NCBI GenBank assembly: GCA_963714255.1
Contig: CAVQNU010000013.1
Span: 73,908-137,907, forward strand
Origin: Rhodovastum sp963714255
Lineage (GTDB): Bacteria; Pseudomonadota; Alphaproteobacteria; Acetobacterales; Acetobacteraceae
Direction: 5' to 3'
Length of the DNA stretch: 64,000 nucleotides
In this document: one piece after another, positions 16,117 through 25,054 of the stretch
How the letters are laid out: each line of letters begins with the position of its first letter
Position numbering within the stretch: position 1 is the first letter of the stretch
Translations under genes and position numbers: made by a program
The notes under the pieces: generated by a model
What the model saw: the letters and a program-made list of their open reading frames with translations, nothing else
Told to the model about the DNA's origin: nothing
Database searches by the model: none

Positions 16117-17880
16117 ATGCATGACGCGCGCCTTGCCGCCCTCCGTGCCGAACTCGACCGCCGGGGTGTGCACGGTTTTATCCTCCCACGGGCCGACGAG
16201 CATCTCGGCGAATATGTTCCCGCCGCCGCCGAGCGCCTGGCCTGGCTGACCGGGTTTTCCGGCAGCGCCGGCCTGGCCGCCGTGCTGCCCGACCGTGCCG
16301 CCGTGTTCACCGATGGGCGCTATGTTCTGCAACTGCAGGCGCAGTCCGATCCCGCCCTGTGGGAACGCCGCCACATGATCGAGGAGCCGCCGCAAGCCTG
16401 GCTCGCCGAGCATAGCCCGCCCGGCGCGCCCATCGGCTACGACCCGAAGCTGATCAGCGAGGAAGGGCTGCAGCGTTACCTCGACGCCGGGCTTGCCATG
16501 ATCGCGCTCCCGGCCAATCCGGTCGATGCGATCTGGACCGACCGGCCCCCGCCGCCGCTCGCCGCCGCGGTGCCGCACGCGCTCGCCCAGGCGGGCCGCA
16601 GCAGCGCCGACAAGCGCGCCGACCTTGCCGCCACCCTGCGCAATGCCAAGCAGGATGCGGCCGTTCTCACCGACCCGGCCTCGATCGCCTGGCTGCTGAA
16701 TATCCGCGGCGCCGACGTGCCATACACGCCCTTCGCCCTCGGCTTCGCCATTCTGCATGCCGACGCACGCACCGAACTGTTCATGGCGCCCGAGAAACTC
16801 CCCGATGCCACCCGGGCCTGGCTCGGCGAGGCGGTATCGGTGCAGCCGCGCGCCGCACTGCCGGCCGCCCTTGCCGGCCTGGCTGGACGCCGGGTGCGCG
16901 TGGATGCCGCCACCGCCCCGGTCTGGTTTGCCCAGACCCTGCGCGAGGCCGGCGCCACCGTGGCCGCCGGCATGGACCCCTGCCTGCTGCCCAAGGCGGC
17001 CAAGAACCCGGTCGAGCAGCAGGGCGCGCGCGCCGCGCATGTGCGCGACGCCGTCGCCGTCTGCCGCTTCCTGCACTGGCTCGACGGCGCCGCCGGCCAG
17101 ACCACCGAACTGGACGCCGCCGCCCGCCTGCTCGCATTGCGCGCCCAGTCGCCCGAGTTCCGCGGCGAAAGTTTTCCGGCGATTTCCGGCGCCGGCGAGC
17201 ATGGCGCGATCATCCACTACCGCGTAACGCCCGAGACGAACCGTCCGATCAATGCGGGCGAGCTCTACCTGATCGACTCCGGCGCCCAGTACGCCGACGG
17301 CACCACCGACATCACCCGCACGGTATGGACCGGCCCGGGCGAGGCGCCGGCGGAGCTGCGCGACCGGGTGACGCGGGTGCTGAAGGGCCACATCGCCATC
17401 GCCATGCTGGTGTTTCCGCAGGGTGTGGCCGGCCCGCATCTCGATGCGTTCGCCCGTGCTTCCCTGTGGCGCGCCGGGCTGGATTACGACCACGGCACCG
17501 GCCACGGCGTCGGCAGTTATTTGTCCGTGCACGAAGGCCCGGCCAGCCTCTCGCGCACGGCCAAACCGGTGCCGATTGGCGCCGGCTTTATCCTCTCCGA
17601 CGAGCCCGGCTACTACGCCCCCGGCCAATACGGCATCCGCCTGGAAAATCTTCTTCTTGTCCAGCCGGCGGATTTGCCGGCGGCGAACAAGCCGTTCCTG
17701 CGGTTCGAAACGCTCACCCTGGCGCCGTTCGACCGCCGGCTGATCGAACGCGACCTGCTGACCGCCGAGGAAATCGCCTGGCTCGATGCCTACCACGCGC
17801 GGGTGAATGCCGAGATCGGGCCGCTTCTGGACGAGGCGGCGCGGGATTGGCTTGCGGGTGCCTGCGCGAGGGTCGGGTAG
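16117..17880 (+). CDS. pepP: Xaa-Pro aminopeptidase (M24 family)
   Basis: The 587-residue protein has the three-domain layout of the long aminopeptidase P form: two creatinase-like N-terminal domains (~1-300) and a pita-bread M24 catalytic domain (~305-530). Metal ligands can be seen in order: two Asp in LIDSGAQYADGTTDITRT, the His in HGTGHGVGSYLSVHEGP, the Glu in ILSDEPGYY and the Glu in IRLENLLLV. A short C-terminal region follows, as in eukaryotic-like APP1. It removes N-terminal residues preceding proline, in the cytoplasm. Its stop codon is embedded in a bidirectional terminator. The symbol is used for the activity; orthology to E. coli pepP is looser. Confidence 0.9.
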   Translation: MHDARLAALRAELDRRGVHGFILPRADEHLGEYVPAAAERLAWLTGFSGSAGLAAVLPDRAAVFTDGRYVLQLQAQSDPALWERRHMIEEPPQAWLAEHSPPGAPIGYDPKLISEEGLQRYLDAGLAMIALPANPVDAIWTDRPPPPLAAAVPHALAQAGRSSADKRADLAATLRNAKQDAAVLTDPASIAWLLNIRGADVPYTPFALGFAILHADARTELFMAPEKLPDATRAWLGEAVSVQPRAALPAALAGLAGRRVRVDAATAPVWFAQTLREAGATVAAGMDPCLLPKAAKNPVEQQGARAAHVRDAVAVCRFLHWLDGAAGQTTELDAAARLLALRAQSPEFRGESFPAISGAGEHGAIIHYRVTPETNRPINAGELYLIDSGAQYADGTTDITRTVWTGPGEAPAELRDRVTRVLKGHIAIAMLVFPQGVAGPHLDAFARASLWRAGLDYDHGTGHGVGSYLSVHEGPASLSRTAKPVPIGAGFILSDEPGYYAPGQYGIRLENLLLVQPADLPAANKPFLRFETLTLAPFDRRLIERDLLTAEEIAWLDAYHARVNAEIGPLLDEAARDWLAGACARVG

Positions 17881-17910
17881 GAAGGCCAGGGCTCTGCCCT
17901 GGCCTTCCTA
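17878..17910. terminator. Bidirectional hairpin terminator between convergent genes
   Basis: A perfect inverted repeat (15-bp arms, 3-base TCT loop) runs from the pepP TAG into the TAG of the convergent response-regulator gene, so both stop codons are part of the palindrome. It uses the ggccagggc/gccctggcc core of the window's repeat family. There is no strong T-run, so termination efficiency is inferred. Confidence 0.75.
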
Positions 17911-18660
17911 TCCTTCCAGCACCCGAAACTGCCCCGGCTCAGCGATCAGGTACCCATGCCGCCCAGCGAAAAGCACCGCGCTCTCCGATGCCCCCAGCAA
18001 CGCAAGCTTGCCGCGCAGCGCATCCACAAGCCGGTCAACGCTGCCGTCATCCTCCCGCGCCTTTCGTTTGAGCGCCGTCTGGCTGAGCATCTCGCGTGAC
18101 ACGCTGGTGCCGTCCGCCTCGAGCAGCGCACCGAGCAGCACGGCCTCTTCCCCGGTCAGGGTGATGGCGGTGTCGTTGGGGCCAGTCAGCAGGTGCCGCG
18201 CGAGGTCGAGGGTCAGGCTGGTACCGACCTCCGCATGATTCGGCTCGGCGCGCGTCAGGCGGCGGTGCACCGCACGGATGCGGGCGGCGAGTTCCGGCGG
18301 CGAGACCGGCTTGACGATGTAGTCGTCGGCGCCGGTGTCCAGCCCGGCGATCAGGCTTGTCTCGGCCGTGTCGCCGGTGACCACGATCACTCCGCAATCG
18401 GCCTCGCGGGCGAACTGCATCACCAGTTGCATCCCGTCCATATCGGGCAGCCCCAGGTCGACCAAGGCCACATCAGGCCGGAACGCGACCTTGGCGGCGA
18501 TGGCATCGGCGCCGGTGAAGGCGACACGCGTCTGCATGTTCGCATCGTTCAGTGCGTCCGCCATGGCCGTCGCCACGATCGGGCTGTCGTCCACGATCAG
18601 CACCCGTAAGCGCGCAGCACCGCCGTCCGGATGATTCACATGGAACGCCGTTGTTCCCAT
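17908..18660 (-). CDS. OmpR-type two-component response regulator
   Basis: The product has 250 residues (ATG at 18660; a GTG at 18663 also fits). The receiver domain (~20-135) keeps all key residues: the acidic pair in VLIVDDSPIVA, the phospho-acceptor Asp in VALVDLGLPDMDG, Thr in VVTGD and Lys in IVKPVSP. The C-terminal ~100 residues look like a winged-helix effector (DLARHLLTG, LTGEEAVLLGALLEADG, VDRLVDALRGKL, GRHGYLI). No histidine kinase is adjacent, so it is an orphan here. The ligA gene follows upstream on the same strand with a ~90-base gap. Confidence 0.88.
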   Translation of the reverse strand: MGTTAFHVNHPDGGAARLRVLIVDDSPIVATAMADALNDANMQTRVAFTGADAIAAKVAFRPDVALVDLGLPDMDGMQLVMQFAREADCGVIVVTGDTAETSLIAGLDTGADDYIVKPVSPPELAARIRAVHRRLTRAEPNHAEVGTSLTLDLARHLLTGPNDTAITLTGEEAVLLGALLEADGTSVSREMLSQTALKRKAREDDGSVDRLVDALRGKLALLGASESAVLFAGRHGYLIAEPGQFRVLEG

Positions 18661-18751
18661 CACTCCCCCGTGCCGCGGGCCGGCATCTCCCGACCCGGCC
18701 GGCGAGGCGACTTTGGCACGCGCAGAACCGGCCCGTCATCCTGGAACATCG

Positions 18752-20830
18752 CTACAGCGGCTGCCCGGCGAGGCTCCGCCACTCGGCTTCGGTGATGATG
18801 CGCACGCCCAGTTCGGCCGCCTTGCGGGCTTTCGACCCGGCATCGGCGCCGACCACCACCAGGTCGGTCTTTTTCGACACGCTCTCGGTCACCCGCGCGC
18901 CGAGTTTTTCCGCCATGGCTTTCGCTTCCGGGCGGGTCAGGGTTGCCAGCGTGCCGGTGAACACCACCACCTTGCCCGCCAGTTCCCCGCCGCCGCCGGC
19001 CTGTTCGGCCGGCTCGATCGTCAGCATCCCCGCCAGCTCGTCGATGGTGTCGATATTGCGCTTCTCGGCGAAGAACTCGGCCAGTTCCTCGGCGATCGCC
19101 GGGCCGATGCCGACGATGTTGCCGAGGTCGCTGCGCGCCTCCGAGCCAATCTGCACCGCCGCCAGCATCTGCTCCCGCCACGCGGCGAAACTCCCGTAGT
19201 TGCGGGCCAGCAGTTTGGCGTTGTTTTCGCCGATGCGGCGGATGCCGAGCGCGTAGATGAAGCGGGCGAGCGGAATGCGCCGGCGGGCGCGGATGGCGGC
19301 CGAGAGATTGCGGGCGGACAACTCACCCCAGCCCTCGCGCTTGGCGATGTCGGCCTCGTGCGCGGGCAGGCGGAAAATATCGGCGGGCGAGGCGATCAGC
19401 CCGTCGGCGTGGAACTCGCGAATGGTTTTCTCGCCCAGCCCCTCGATGTCGAAGGCGGCGCGGGAGACGAAATGGATCAGCCGTTCCTCGACCTGGGCCG
19501 AGCACACCAGCCCGCCGGTGCAGCGGCGCACCACCTCGCCGGGCGGGCGGACGGCGAGGCTGCCGCAGACCGGGCAATGGTCCGGAAAGACGTAGGGCAG
19601 GGCGCCCGGCGGCCGGCGCCCGGCCACCACGGCGACGATCTGCGGGATCACGTCGCCGGCGCGCTGCAGCACCACGGTGTCGCCGATGCGCACGTCCTTG
19701 CGGGCGATTTCGTCCTCGTTGTGCAGCGTGGCGTTGCGCACCAGCACCCCGCCCACATTCACCGGCGTGAGCCGCGCGACCGGGGTCAGGGCGCCGGTGC
19801 GGCCGACCTGGATATCGATGCCCTCCAGCACGGTGGTGGCCTGTTCGGCGGGGAATTTCCAGGCGATCGCCCAGCGCGGCGCGCGGCCGACGAAGCCCAG
19901 CCGGCGCTGCAGCGACAGATCGTCGATTTTGTAGACCACGCCGTCGATGTCGTAGGGCAGGGCGGCCCGCCGCTCGGCCATGTCGGCCTGGAAGGCGCCG
20001 GCTTCTGCCTCGCTCGCCAGCAGCTTCGACAGCGGGTTCACCGTGAAGCCCCAAGCGCGTAGCCGCTCCAGCCATTGCCAGTGGGTATCTGCCGGCATTT
20101 CGCTCGCCTCGCCCATGGCGTAGGCGAACATCGACAGCGGGCGCGTGGCGGTGATGCCTGCGTCGAGCTGGCGCAGCCCGCCGGCGGCGGCATTGCGCGG
20201 GTTGGCGAAGATCTTCTCCCCGGCCGCTTCCTGGGCCGCGTTCAGCGCCAGGAAGTCGGCCTTGGTCATGAACACCTCGCCGCGGATTTCGATGCGTGCC
20301 GGGGCGGGGCCGTTCAATTGCTTCGGAATCGCGCGCAGGGTCAGGACGTTGGCGGTCACGTCCTCGCCTTCCAGCCCGTCGCCGCGGGTGGCGCCGCGCA
20401 GCAGGCGACCATCCTCGTAGGTCAGCGATATTGACAGCCCGTCGATCTTCGGCTCGCCGACGAAGCCGAGGGGCTCGTTTTTCAGCCCCAGGAAGCGGCG
20501 CGCCCGGTCGCAGAACTCGGCGAAATCAGCGGCATCGAAGGCGTTGTCGAGCGACAGCATGGGCACGCCATGCCGCAGCTTGGCGAACCCGCCGGAAGGC
20601 GCCGCGCCGACGCGGCGCGAGGGCGAATCGGGCCGCACGAGGGCCGGAAATGCCGCTTCGATCGCCGCGTTGCGGCGGCGCAGGGCGTCGTATTCGGCGT
20701 CGGTGATCTCGGGGGTGTCGCGTTCGTGGTAGGCGCGATCGTGCCGCGCGATCTCGGCGGCCAGGCGCGCCAGTTCGGCTGCGGCTTCGGGTTCGGTGAG
20801 GGTGTGGACTGGCTTTTCTTTTTCCGCCAT
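18752..20830 (-). CDS. ligA: NAD-dependent DNA ligase LigA
   Basis: The 692-residue product has the standard LigA length. Domain order is: Ia (~12-85), adenylation domain with the active-site Lys in GEPKIDGLSISLTYEDG (~135), OB-fold with VGRTGALTPVARL (~345), Cys4 zinc finger (CPVCGSL then CTGGLVCSAQ, ~430-455), helix-hairpin-helix repeats (~470-600), and a C-terminal BRCT domain (GKVVVFTGTLATL, ~615). It seals nicks in replication and repair and is essential. It is last in the lpxC-bamD-recN-ligA string, with a palindromic repeat between recN and ligA. Confidence 0.97.
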   Translation of the reverse strand: MAEKEKPVHTLTEPEAAAELARLAAEIARHDRAYHERDTPEITDAEYDALRRRNAAIEAAFPALVRPDSPSRRVGAAPSGGFAKLRHGVPMLSLDNAFDAADFAEFCDRARRFLGLKNEPLGFVGEPKIDGLSISLTYEDGRLLRGATRGDGLEGEDVTANVLTLRAIPKQLNGPAPARIEIRGEVFMTKADFLALNAAQEAAGEKIFANPRNAAAGGLRQLDAGITATRPLSMFAYAMGEASEMPADTHWQWLERLRAWGFTVNPLSKLLASEAEAGAFQADMAERRAALPYDIDGVVYKIDDLSLQRRLGFVGRAPRWAIAWKFPAEQATTVLEGIDIQVGRTGALTPVARLTPVNVGGVLVRNATLHNEDEIARKDVRIGDTVVLQRAGDVIPQIVAVVAGRRPPGALPYVFPDHCPVCGSLAVRPPGEVVRRCTGGLVCSAQVEERLIHFVSRAAFDIEGLGEKTIREFHADGLIASPADIFRLPAHEADIAKREGWGELSARNLSAAIRARRRIPLARFIYALGIRRIGENNAKLLARNYGSFAAWREQMLAAVQIGSEARSDLGNIVGIGPAIAEELAEFFAEKRNIDTIDELAGMLTIEPAEQAGGGGELAGKVVVFTGTLATLTRPEAKAMAEKLGARVTESVSKKTDLVVVGADAGSKARKAAELGVRIITEAEWRSLAGQPL

Positions 20831-20849
20831 GGCTGCCTCATCGGTTCAG

Positions 20850-20990
20850 AAGGAAGGCCAGGGCTCTGCCCTGGACCCGCAAGGGGCCGAAAGGCCCCTT
20901 GACCCCATTACTTAAGCAGGGGTTCCAAGGGGCTATGCCCCTTGGTGGGGTCCAGGGGCAACGCCCCTGGCGGGGTTCGGGGCAGCGCCC
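20850..20990 (-). repeat. GC-rich intergenic repeat pair overlapping the recN 3' end
   Basis: The block contains the aaggaaggccagggct arm, the acttaag centre at about 20911, and an inverted arm with ccaaggggc, cttggtgg and ggggcaacgcccc stems. The part from 20908 onward is translated as the last ~27 codons of recN. Confidence 0.85.
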
Positions 20991-22665
20991 CGATCAAACT
21001 CTCCGCCGCCGCCCGCGCAGCCTCCGTCACCGTCTCCCCTGCCAGCATCCGCGCGATCTCCTCGCGCCGTGCCGCCCCGTCCAGCACCTCCACCCGCGTC
21101 TCCGCCCGCCCATCCGAGGTCAGCTTGGCCACCCGCAAATGCGCCGCCCCGCGCGCCGCCACCTGCGGGCTGTGCGTCACCAGCAGCACCTGCACCCGCT
21201 CGGCCACCCGCGCCAGCCGCTCGCCCACCGCCGCCGCGGTGGCGCCGCCCACGCCCGAATCCACCTCGTCGAACACCAGCGTCGGCACCGGCGAGGCGCC
21301 GGCCAGCACCACTTTCAGCGCCAGCATCAGCCGCGACAGCTCCCCGCCTGACGCCACCCGCGCCAGCGGCCCTGGCTCCTGGCCGGGGTTGGTGGCGATC
21401 AGGAAACGCACCGCATCCGCCCCGGCCGGACCCCAGGCGCTTTCCTCCAGCGCGGCAATGGAGGTGACGAAACGCGCACGCTCCAGCCGCAGCGGCGGCA
21501 ACTCCGCGGCGACCGCCCGGTCCAGCCGCTCCGCCGCCGCCCGGCGCGCCGCGGTCAACTCCGCGGTCGCCGCCACATACGCCGCCCGCGCCGCCGCCGC
21601 CGCCGCTTCCAGTTCGCCGATGCGCGCAGCCCCGGTTTCCAGCGCCGCCAGCCTTGCGGCCAGCGTGTCGAACAGCGCGGGTAGCTCGGCCACCGCCACC
21701 TGGTGCTTGCGGGCGGCGGCACGCAGGGCGAACAGCCGCTCTTCGGCCTGCTCCAGCCGGCGTGGATCGGCATCCGCCGCCTCGGCCAGCCGGGTCAGCA
21801 GGGTTTCGGCTTCGGCCAGCGCCTCCTCGGCCCGCTCCAGCGCGCCGAGCGCCGCGGCGACCGGGTCGGCTTGCGCCGGCTCGGCCGGCAACAGCCGCTG
21901 CAACGTTCGCGCCGCCGCGCGCAGCGAGGCCGCCGGACCGGGGCTGCGGCGGTCGCGCGGTGCCAGCTCGGTGAGGGTCGCGGCGATCGCCTCGGCGCGC
22001 TTCTCGCCCTGCTGCAGCGCCTGACGCTCGGCCGCCAGACGTTCTTCCTCGCCCGGCTCGGGGCGCAGTGTGACCAGTTCCTCCACCGCGTGGCGCAACC
22101 AGTCCTCGTCACGCTGCGCCGCCGCCACGGCCTCCCGCGCTTGTGCAAGCTCGGCGGCGGCGGCACGCCAGGCGCGCCAGCGCTGCCCGGCCGCCGCGCG
22201 CAGCGCCGGCGCCACCGCGAACGCATCCAGCAGCGCCGCATGGCCAGAGGGATCGGCCAGCCCCATCTGGTCGTGCTGGCCCTGCACCTCGACCAGCAGC
22301 GCGCCGATCCGGCGCAGCAGGGTCGCCCCCACGGGCTGGTCGTTGACGAAGGCCCGACTGCGGCCGTCGCCGCCCAGCACCCGGCGCAGCACCACCTCGT
22401 CCTCGGCCGCGATGCCCTGTTCGGCCAGAACTGCGAGCGCCGGGTGGCCGGGCGAGGGGGCGAAGGCGGCCGTCACGCTGGCCTGCGCGGCGCCGCGGCG
22501 CACCAACCCCTGCTCGGCCCGGGCACCCAGCGCCAGCCCCAGGCTGTCCAGCAGGATCGATTTGCCGGCGCCGGTCTCGCCGGTCAGAACGCTGAGGCCG
22601 GGGCCGAACCCAAGGTCCAGCCGCTCGATCAGCACCACATCGCGGATCGAGAGCGCGGTGAGCAA
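20908..22665 (-). CDS. recN: DNA repair protein RecN with a repeat-encoded C-terminal tail
   Basis: The product has 585 residues from a TTG at 22665, 22 bases after the bamD stop. It is an SMC-like ATPase: Walker A TGETGAGKSILLDSL (~30-44), long coiled-coil arms (~150-370), then the signature RVASGGELSRLMLALK and Walker B VPTLVFDEVDSGVGG (~455-490). It helps double-strand break repair. The last ~27 residues, including GALPRTPPGALPLDPTKG, are encoded by the intergenic palindromic repeat and are not part of the normal RecN fold. The original stop was presumably lost. Confidence 0.95.
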   Translation of the reverse strand: MLTALSIRDVVLIERLDLGFGPGLSVLTGETGAGKSILLDSLGLALGARAEQGLVRRGAAQASVTAAFAPSPGHPALAVLAEQGIAAEDEVVLRRVLGGDGRSRAFVNDQPVGATLLRRIGALLVEVQGQHDQMGLADPSGHAALLDAFAVAPALRAAAGQRWRAWRAAAAELAQAREAVAAAQRDEDWLRHAVEELVTLRPEPGEEERLAAERQALQQGEKRAEAIAATLTELAPRDRRSPGPAASLRAAARTLQRLLPAEPAQADPVAAALGALERAEEALAEAETLLTRLAEAADADPRRLEQAEERLFALRAAARKHQVAVAELPALFDTLAARLAALETGAARIGELEAAAAAARAAYVAATAELTAARRAAAERLDRAVAAELPPLRLERARFVTSIAALEESAWGPAGADAVRFLIATNPGQEPGPLARVASGGELSRLMLALKVVLAGASPVPTLVFDEVDSGVGGATAAAVGERLARVAERVQVLLVTHSPQVAARGAAHLRVAKLTSDGRAETRVEVLDGAARREEIARMLAGETVTEAARAAAESLIGALPRTPPGALPLDPTKGHSPLEPLLK

Positions 22666-22687
22666 GCGGGACCGCCGGGGCGCCGGC

Positions 22688-23578
22688 TCAGAAAATCGAG
22701 CCGAGGGTGCGCGAGAAGAAGCCGGGCCGCGGCGGGGCCTCGCCGGCCGCGCCGGTGCCGCCGCTGGCCACCAGATCCTTGTAGCTGTCGTCGTACCAGG
22801 AACTGCCCGGATAGTTGTAGCCGAGCACCGCGGCGGTCTTGCGCGCCTGGTCGACCAGTCCGAGTTGCAAATAGATTTCGGTCAGGCGGTGCAGCGCCTC
22901 GGGCACGTGGTTGGTGGTCTGGAAATCGTCCACCACGCGCTGGAACCGGCCGATCGCCGCCGTGTACAAATGCTGGCGCTGGTAGAACCGGCCGACTTCC
23001 ATCTCCTTGCCGGCGAGATGGTCGCGGGCAAGGTCGATCTTCAGCCGCGCATCGCGCCCATAGGCGCTGTCGGGAAAGCGGTTCACCACTTCCTGCAGGG
23101 CGCCCATCGCCTCCTGCGTGCCCTTCTGGTCGCGCTGGATATCAGCGATCTGTTCATAATAGCACAATGCCCGCAGATAATACGCATAGCCGATATCGCG
23201 GTGCGACGGGTGCAACTGGATGAACCGGTCGAGCACGCCGATGGCATCGGTGTAGTGGTTGCGCAGGTATTCGGCATAGCCCTGCATGAGCTGGGCGTTA
23301 ATCGCCCAGGTCGAATACGGGTAATATTGCTCGACCAGGTCGAACTCTTTGACCGCCTGGTCGTAGTTCCGCCGGTTCAGCGAATCGACGCCGCGATTGT
23401 ACAGCTCCTCCACCGGCACCTTGGCCGGGTCTTCTTTCACGACCGGTTCGTCGGACTTGCCCGACCACGGGTTGATCGCGTTCACCACGGAGCAGGCGCC
23501 GAGCGAAATCGCCAGCACCCCGCTAAGCACCGCGCCGCGAAGGAAGGAAGTCAGGAGATTCGTCAATGCCACCACCAA
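22688..23578 (-). CDS. bamD: Outer-membrane assembly factor BamD
   Basis: The product has 296 residues (TTG at 23578; in-frame GTGs at 23575 and 23572 are equally possible). A lipoprotein signal ends in the lipobox SLGAC. Five TPR-like repeats follow (VEELYNRGVDSLNRRNYDQA, DLVEQYYPYSTWAINAQL, AEYLRNHYTDAIGVLDRFI and others). BamD is the essential lipoprotein partner of BamA in inserting beta-barrel proteins. The gene lies between lpxC and recN, a usual alphaproteobacterial order. The C-terminal ~30 residues are Gly/Pro-rich and variable. Confidence 0.95.
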   Translation of the reverse strand: MVVALTNLLTSFLRGAVLSGVLAISLGACSVVNAINPWSGKSDEPVVKEDPAKVPVEELYNRGVDSLNRRNYDQAVKEFDLVEQYYPYSTWAINAQLMQGYAEYLRNHYTDAIGVLDRFIQLHPSHRDIGYAYYLRALCYYEQIADIQRDQKGTQEAMGALQEVVNRFPDSAYGRDARLKIDLARDHLAGKEMEVGRFYQRQHLYTAAIGRFQRVVDDFQTTNHVPEALHRLTEIYLQLGLVDQARKTAAVLGYNYPGSSWYDDSYKDLVASGGTGAAGEAPPRPGFFSRTLGSIF

Positions 23579-23634
23579 GCACTCTTTGCGCCCGGGCTTA
23601 TAGCATGGACCGGGGGAAGAAAAGGCTGCGCCCG

Positions 23635-23755
23635 AAGGAAGGCCAAGGCTCTGCCCTGGACCCGCGTCGCGTGCAGCGCGCCCCAGGCGCGACGGCCGGG
23701 AGGCCCTTGGAACCCATTACGTTAAGTAACGTGTTCCTGGGGATAGAGTCCCTGG
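23635..23755 (-). repeat. GC-rich intergenic repeat between bamD and lpxC
   Basis: This copy starts with gaaggaaggccaaggctctg, contains an unusual ggcgcgc-rich insertion in the middle, then cccttggaacccattacgtt and the palindrome TTACGTTAAGTAACGT-like centre. It ends just before the lpxC stop codon. It may act as an attenuator or terminator within the lpxC-bamD transcript. Confidence 0.8.
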
Positions 23756-23762
23756 CCCTCTC

Positions 23763-24761
23763 TTATCCGATCGCTGCGGCGGCGGCCGGCACCCGCGTCT
23801 GCCAGCCCGCGACCGACTCGGCGCAGGGGGCGACCCGCCAGTTCGCCGTGTCGGCGAACAGCGCCCGCAGCAGGCGGTTGTTCAGCGCGTGCCCCGGGCG
23901 GTGTGCCACGTAGCGGCCGCGCAGCACCGACCCGGCCAGCGCCAGGTCGCCCACCGCGTCCAGCAGTTTGTGGCGGACGAACTCGTCGGGCATGCGCAGG
24001 CCCGCCGGGTTCAGCACAGCGGCGCCGTCCACAACCACGGCATTGTCCAGGCTGCCGCCGAGGGCCAGTCCGGCTTCGCGCAAATGCGCCACATCGGAGG
24101 CGAAGGTGAAGGTGCGTGCCTGCGCCAGCCGGCTGCGGAACACCGCCGGGCAGAGCCGCAGGGTCAACGCCTGCCGGCCGATCGCGGCGGCATCGAAGGC
24201 GATCGAAACCGCCATGTCGAAACCATGCGCATGCGGCCGCAGCTCAGCATAGGATTCGCCGTGCGACACCCGCACCGGCCGCACAACCTCAATCGCCTCG
24301 ACCGGCAAGTCCTGCTCGACGACGCCGGCGCAGTCGATCAGGAACACGAAATCCCGCGCCGAGCCGTCCAGGATGGGCATCTCCGGTCCGTCGACTTCGA
24401 GCACGGCATTGTGCACGCCGCACCCGGCAAGGGCCGCCATGATGTGTTCGACCGTGCCCACCCGCGCCTCGGGGTTGCCTGGCAGGCCGAGCACGGTGCA
24501 CAGACGGGTGTCGAGCACGTGGTCGAATCGCGCCGGGATGTCCAGACCGCCTAGGTCGGTGCGCCGCACCACGATGCCGCTGTCCGCCGGCGCTGGCCGC
24601 AATGTCAAGGCCACGCGGCGCCCGCCATGCAGGCCGACGCCGACGCAGGATATGGCGGAGCGCAGCGTGCTCTGCCGGCCGAACCCATGTCCGGCCACCA
24701 CCGGAGGGGTCAGCGTCGGATCGGTCGTCTCCAGGCGGAAATTTTGCGGCAGCCCATCCAT
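23763..24761 (-). CDS. lpxC: UDP-3-O-acyl-N-acetylglucosamine deacetylase LpxC
   Basis: The product has 332 residues. LpxC makes the first committed step of lipid A synthesis as a zinc amidase. Motifs are GVGLHGGRRVALTLRPA (~40-57), the Zn-binding His in VGTVEHIMAALAG (~105), DGPEMPILDGSARDFVFLI (~125-145), ARTFTFASDVAHLREAGLAL (~220), and the second His and Asp in EFVRHKLLDAVGDLAL (~265-280). The first ~25 residues are an unconserved extension. It follows the ftsZ terminator and heads the lpxC-bamD-recN-ligA group. Confidence 0.97.
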   Translation of the reverse strand: MDGLPQNFRLETTDPTLTPPVVAGHGFGRQSTLRSAISCVGVGLHGGRRVALTLRPAPADSGIVVRRTDLGGLDIPARFDHVLDTRLCTVLGLPGNPEARVGTVEHIMAALAGCGVHNAVLEVDGPEMPILDGSARDFVFLIDCAGVVEQDLPVEAIEVVRPVRVSHGESYAELRPHAHGFDMAVSIAFDAAAIGRQALTLRLCPAVFRSRLAQARTFTFASDVAHLREAGLALGGSLDNAVVVDGAAVLNPAGLRMPDEFVRHKLLDAVGDLALAGSVLRGRYVAHRPGHALNNRLLRALFADTANWRVAPCAESVAGWQTRVPAAAAAIG

Positions 24762-24856
24762 CGCGCGGTCTTCCCCTTGGGCCGAACAGGCCCTGTCCTC
24801 AGGTTCGGGCCGGCGCCGGTACGGTGCGCCGTTACATTGACCCTAAGCGGGGAACG

Positions 24857-24955
24857 ATGGCCACGCCAGTCAATGATTATTGCCGCATATTACAGCCCAA
24901 TGAACTGAAATTGCGGCAAATGTGGCAGCGCAAGGCGGCGAACGAAAAGGTCTGA
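24857..24955 (+). CDS. Possible 32-residue small protein
   Basis: A short frame starts at an ATG preceded by GCGGGGA and encodes MATPVNDYCRILQPNELKLR followed by about 12 polar residues. It lies in the gap between lpxC and ftsZ, on the opposite strand. Its balanced composition and lower GC content differ from the shadow frames around it. There is no recognised family. It could equally be chance within a regulatory region. Confidence 0.28.
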   Translation: MATPVNDYCRILQPNELKLRQMWQRKAANEKV

Positions 24956-24977
24956 AACCGGGCTGCGGCCGCCCGTA

Positions 24978-25017
24978 CAAAGAAATCCCCAGGCGGTGTG
25001 GGGGCACCACCTGGGGA
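24978..25017 (-). terminator. Rho-independent terminator downstream of ftsZ
   Basis: On the minus strand, TCCCCAGGTGGTG and CACACCGCCTGGGGA (25017-24986, with one or two non-Watson-Crick positions) form a strong stem with a CCCC-containing loop. It is followed by TTTCTTTGT. It lies 38 bases beyond the ftsZ stop and marks the end of the dcw transcript. Confidence 0.85.
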
Positions 25018-25054
25018 CCGTCTTGTTACATTTCTTGTTGCGATTTCGATCCGA

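Noticed and set aside
23889..24554. 221-codon plus-strand frame opposite lpxC
   Set aside because: It is a shadow of lpxC, whose zinc-site motifs are intact on the minus strand.
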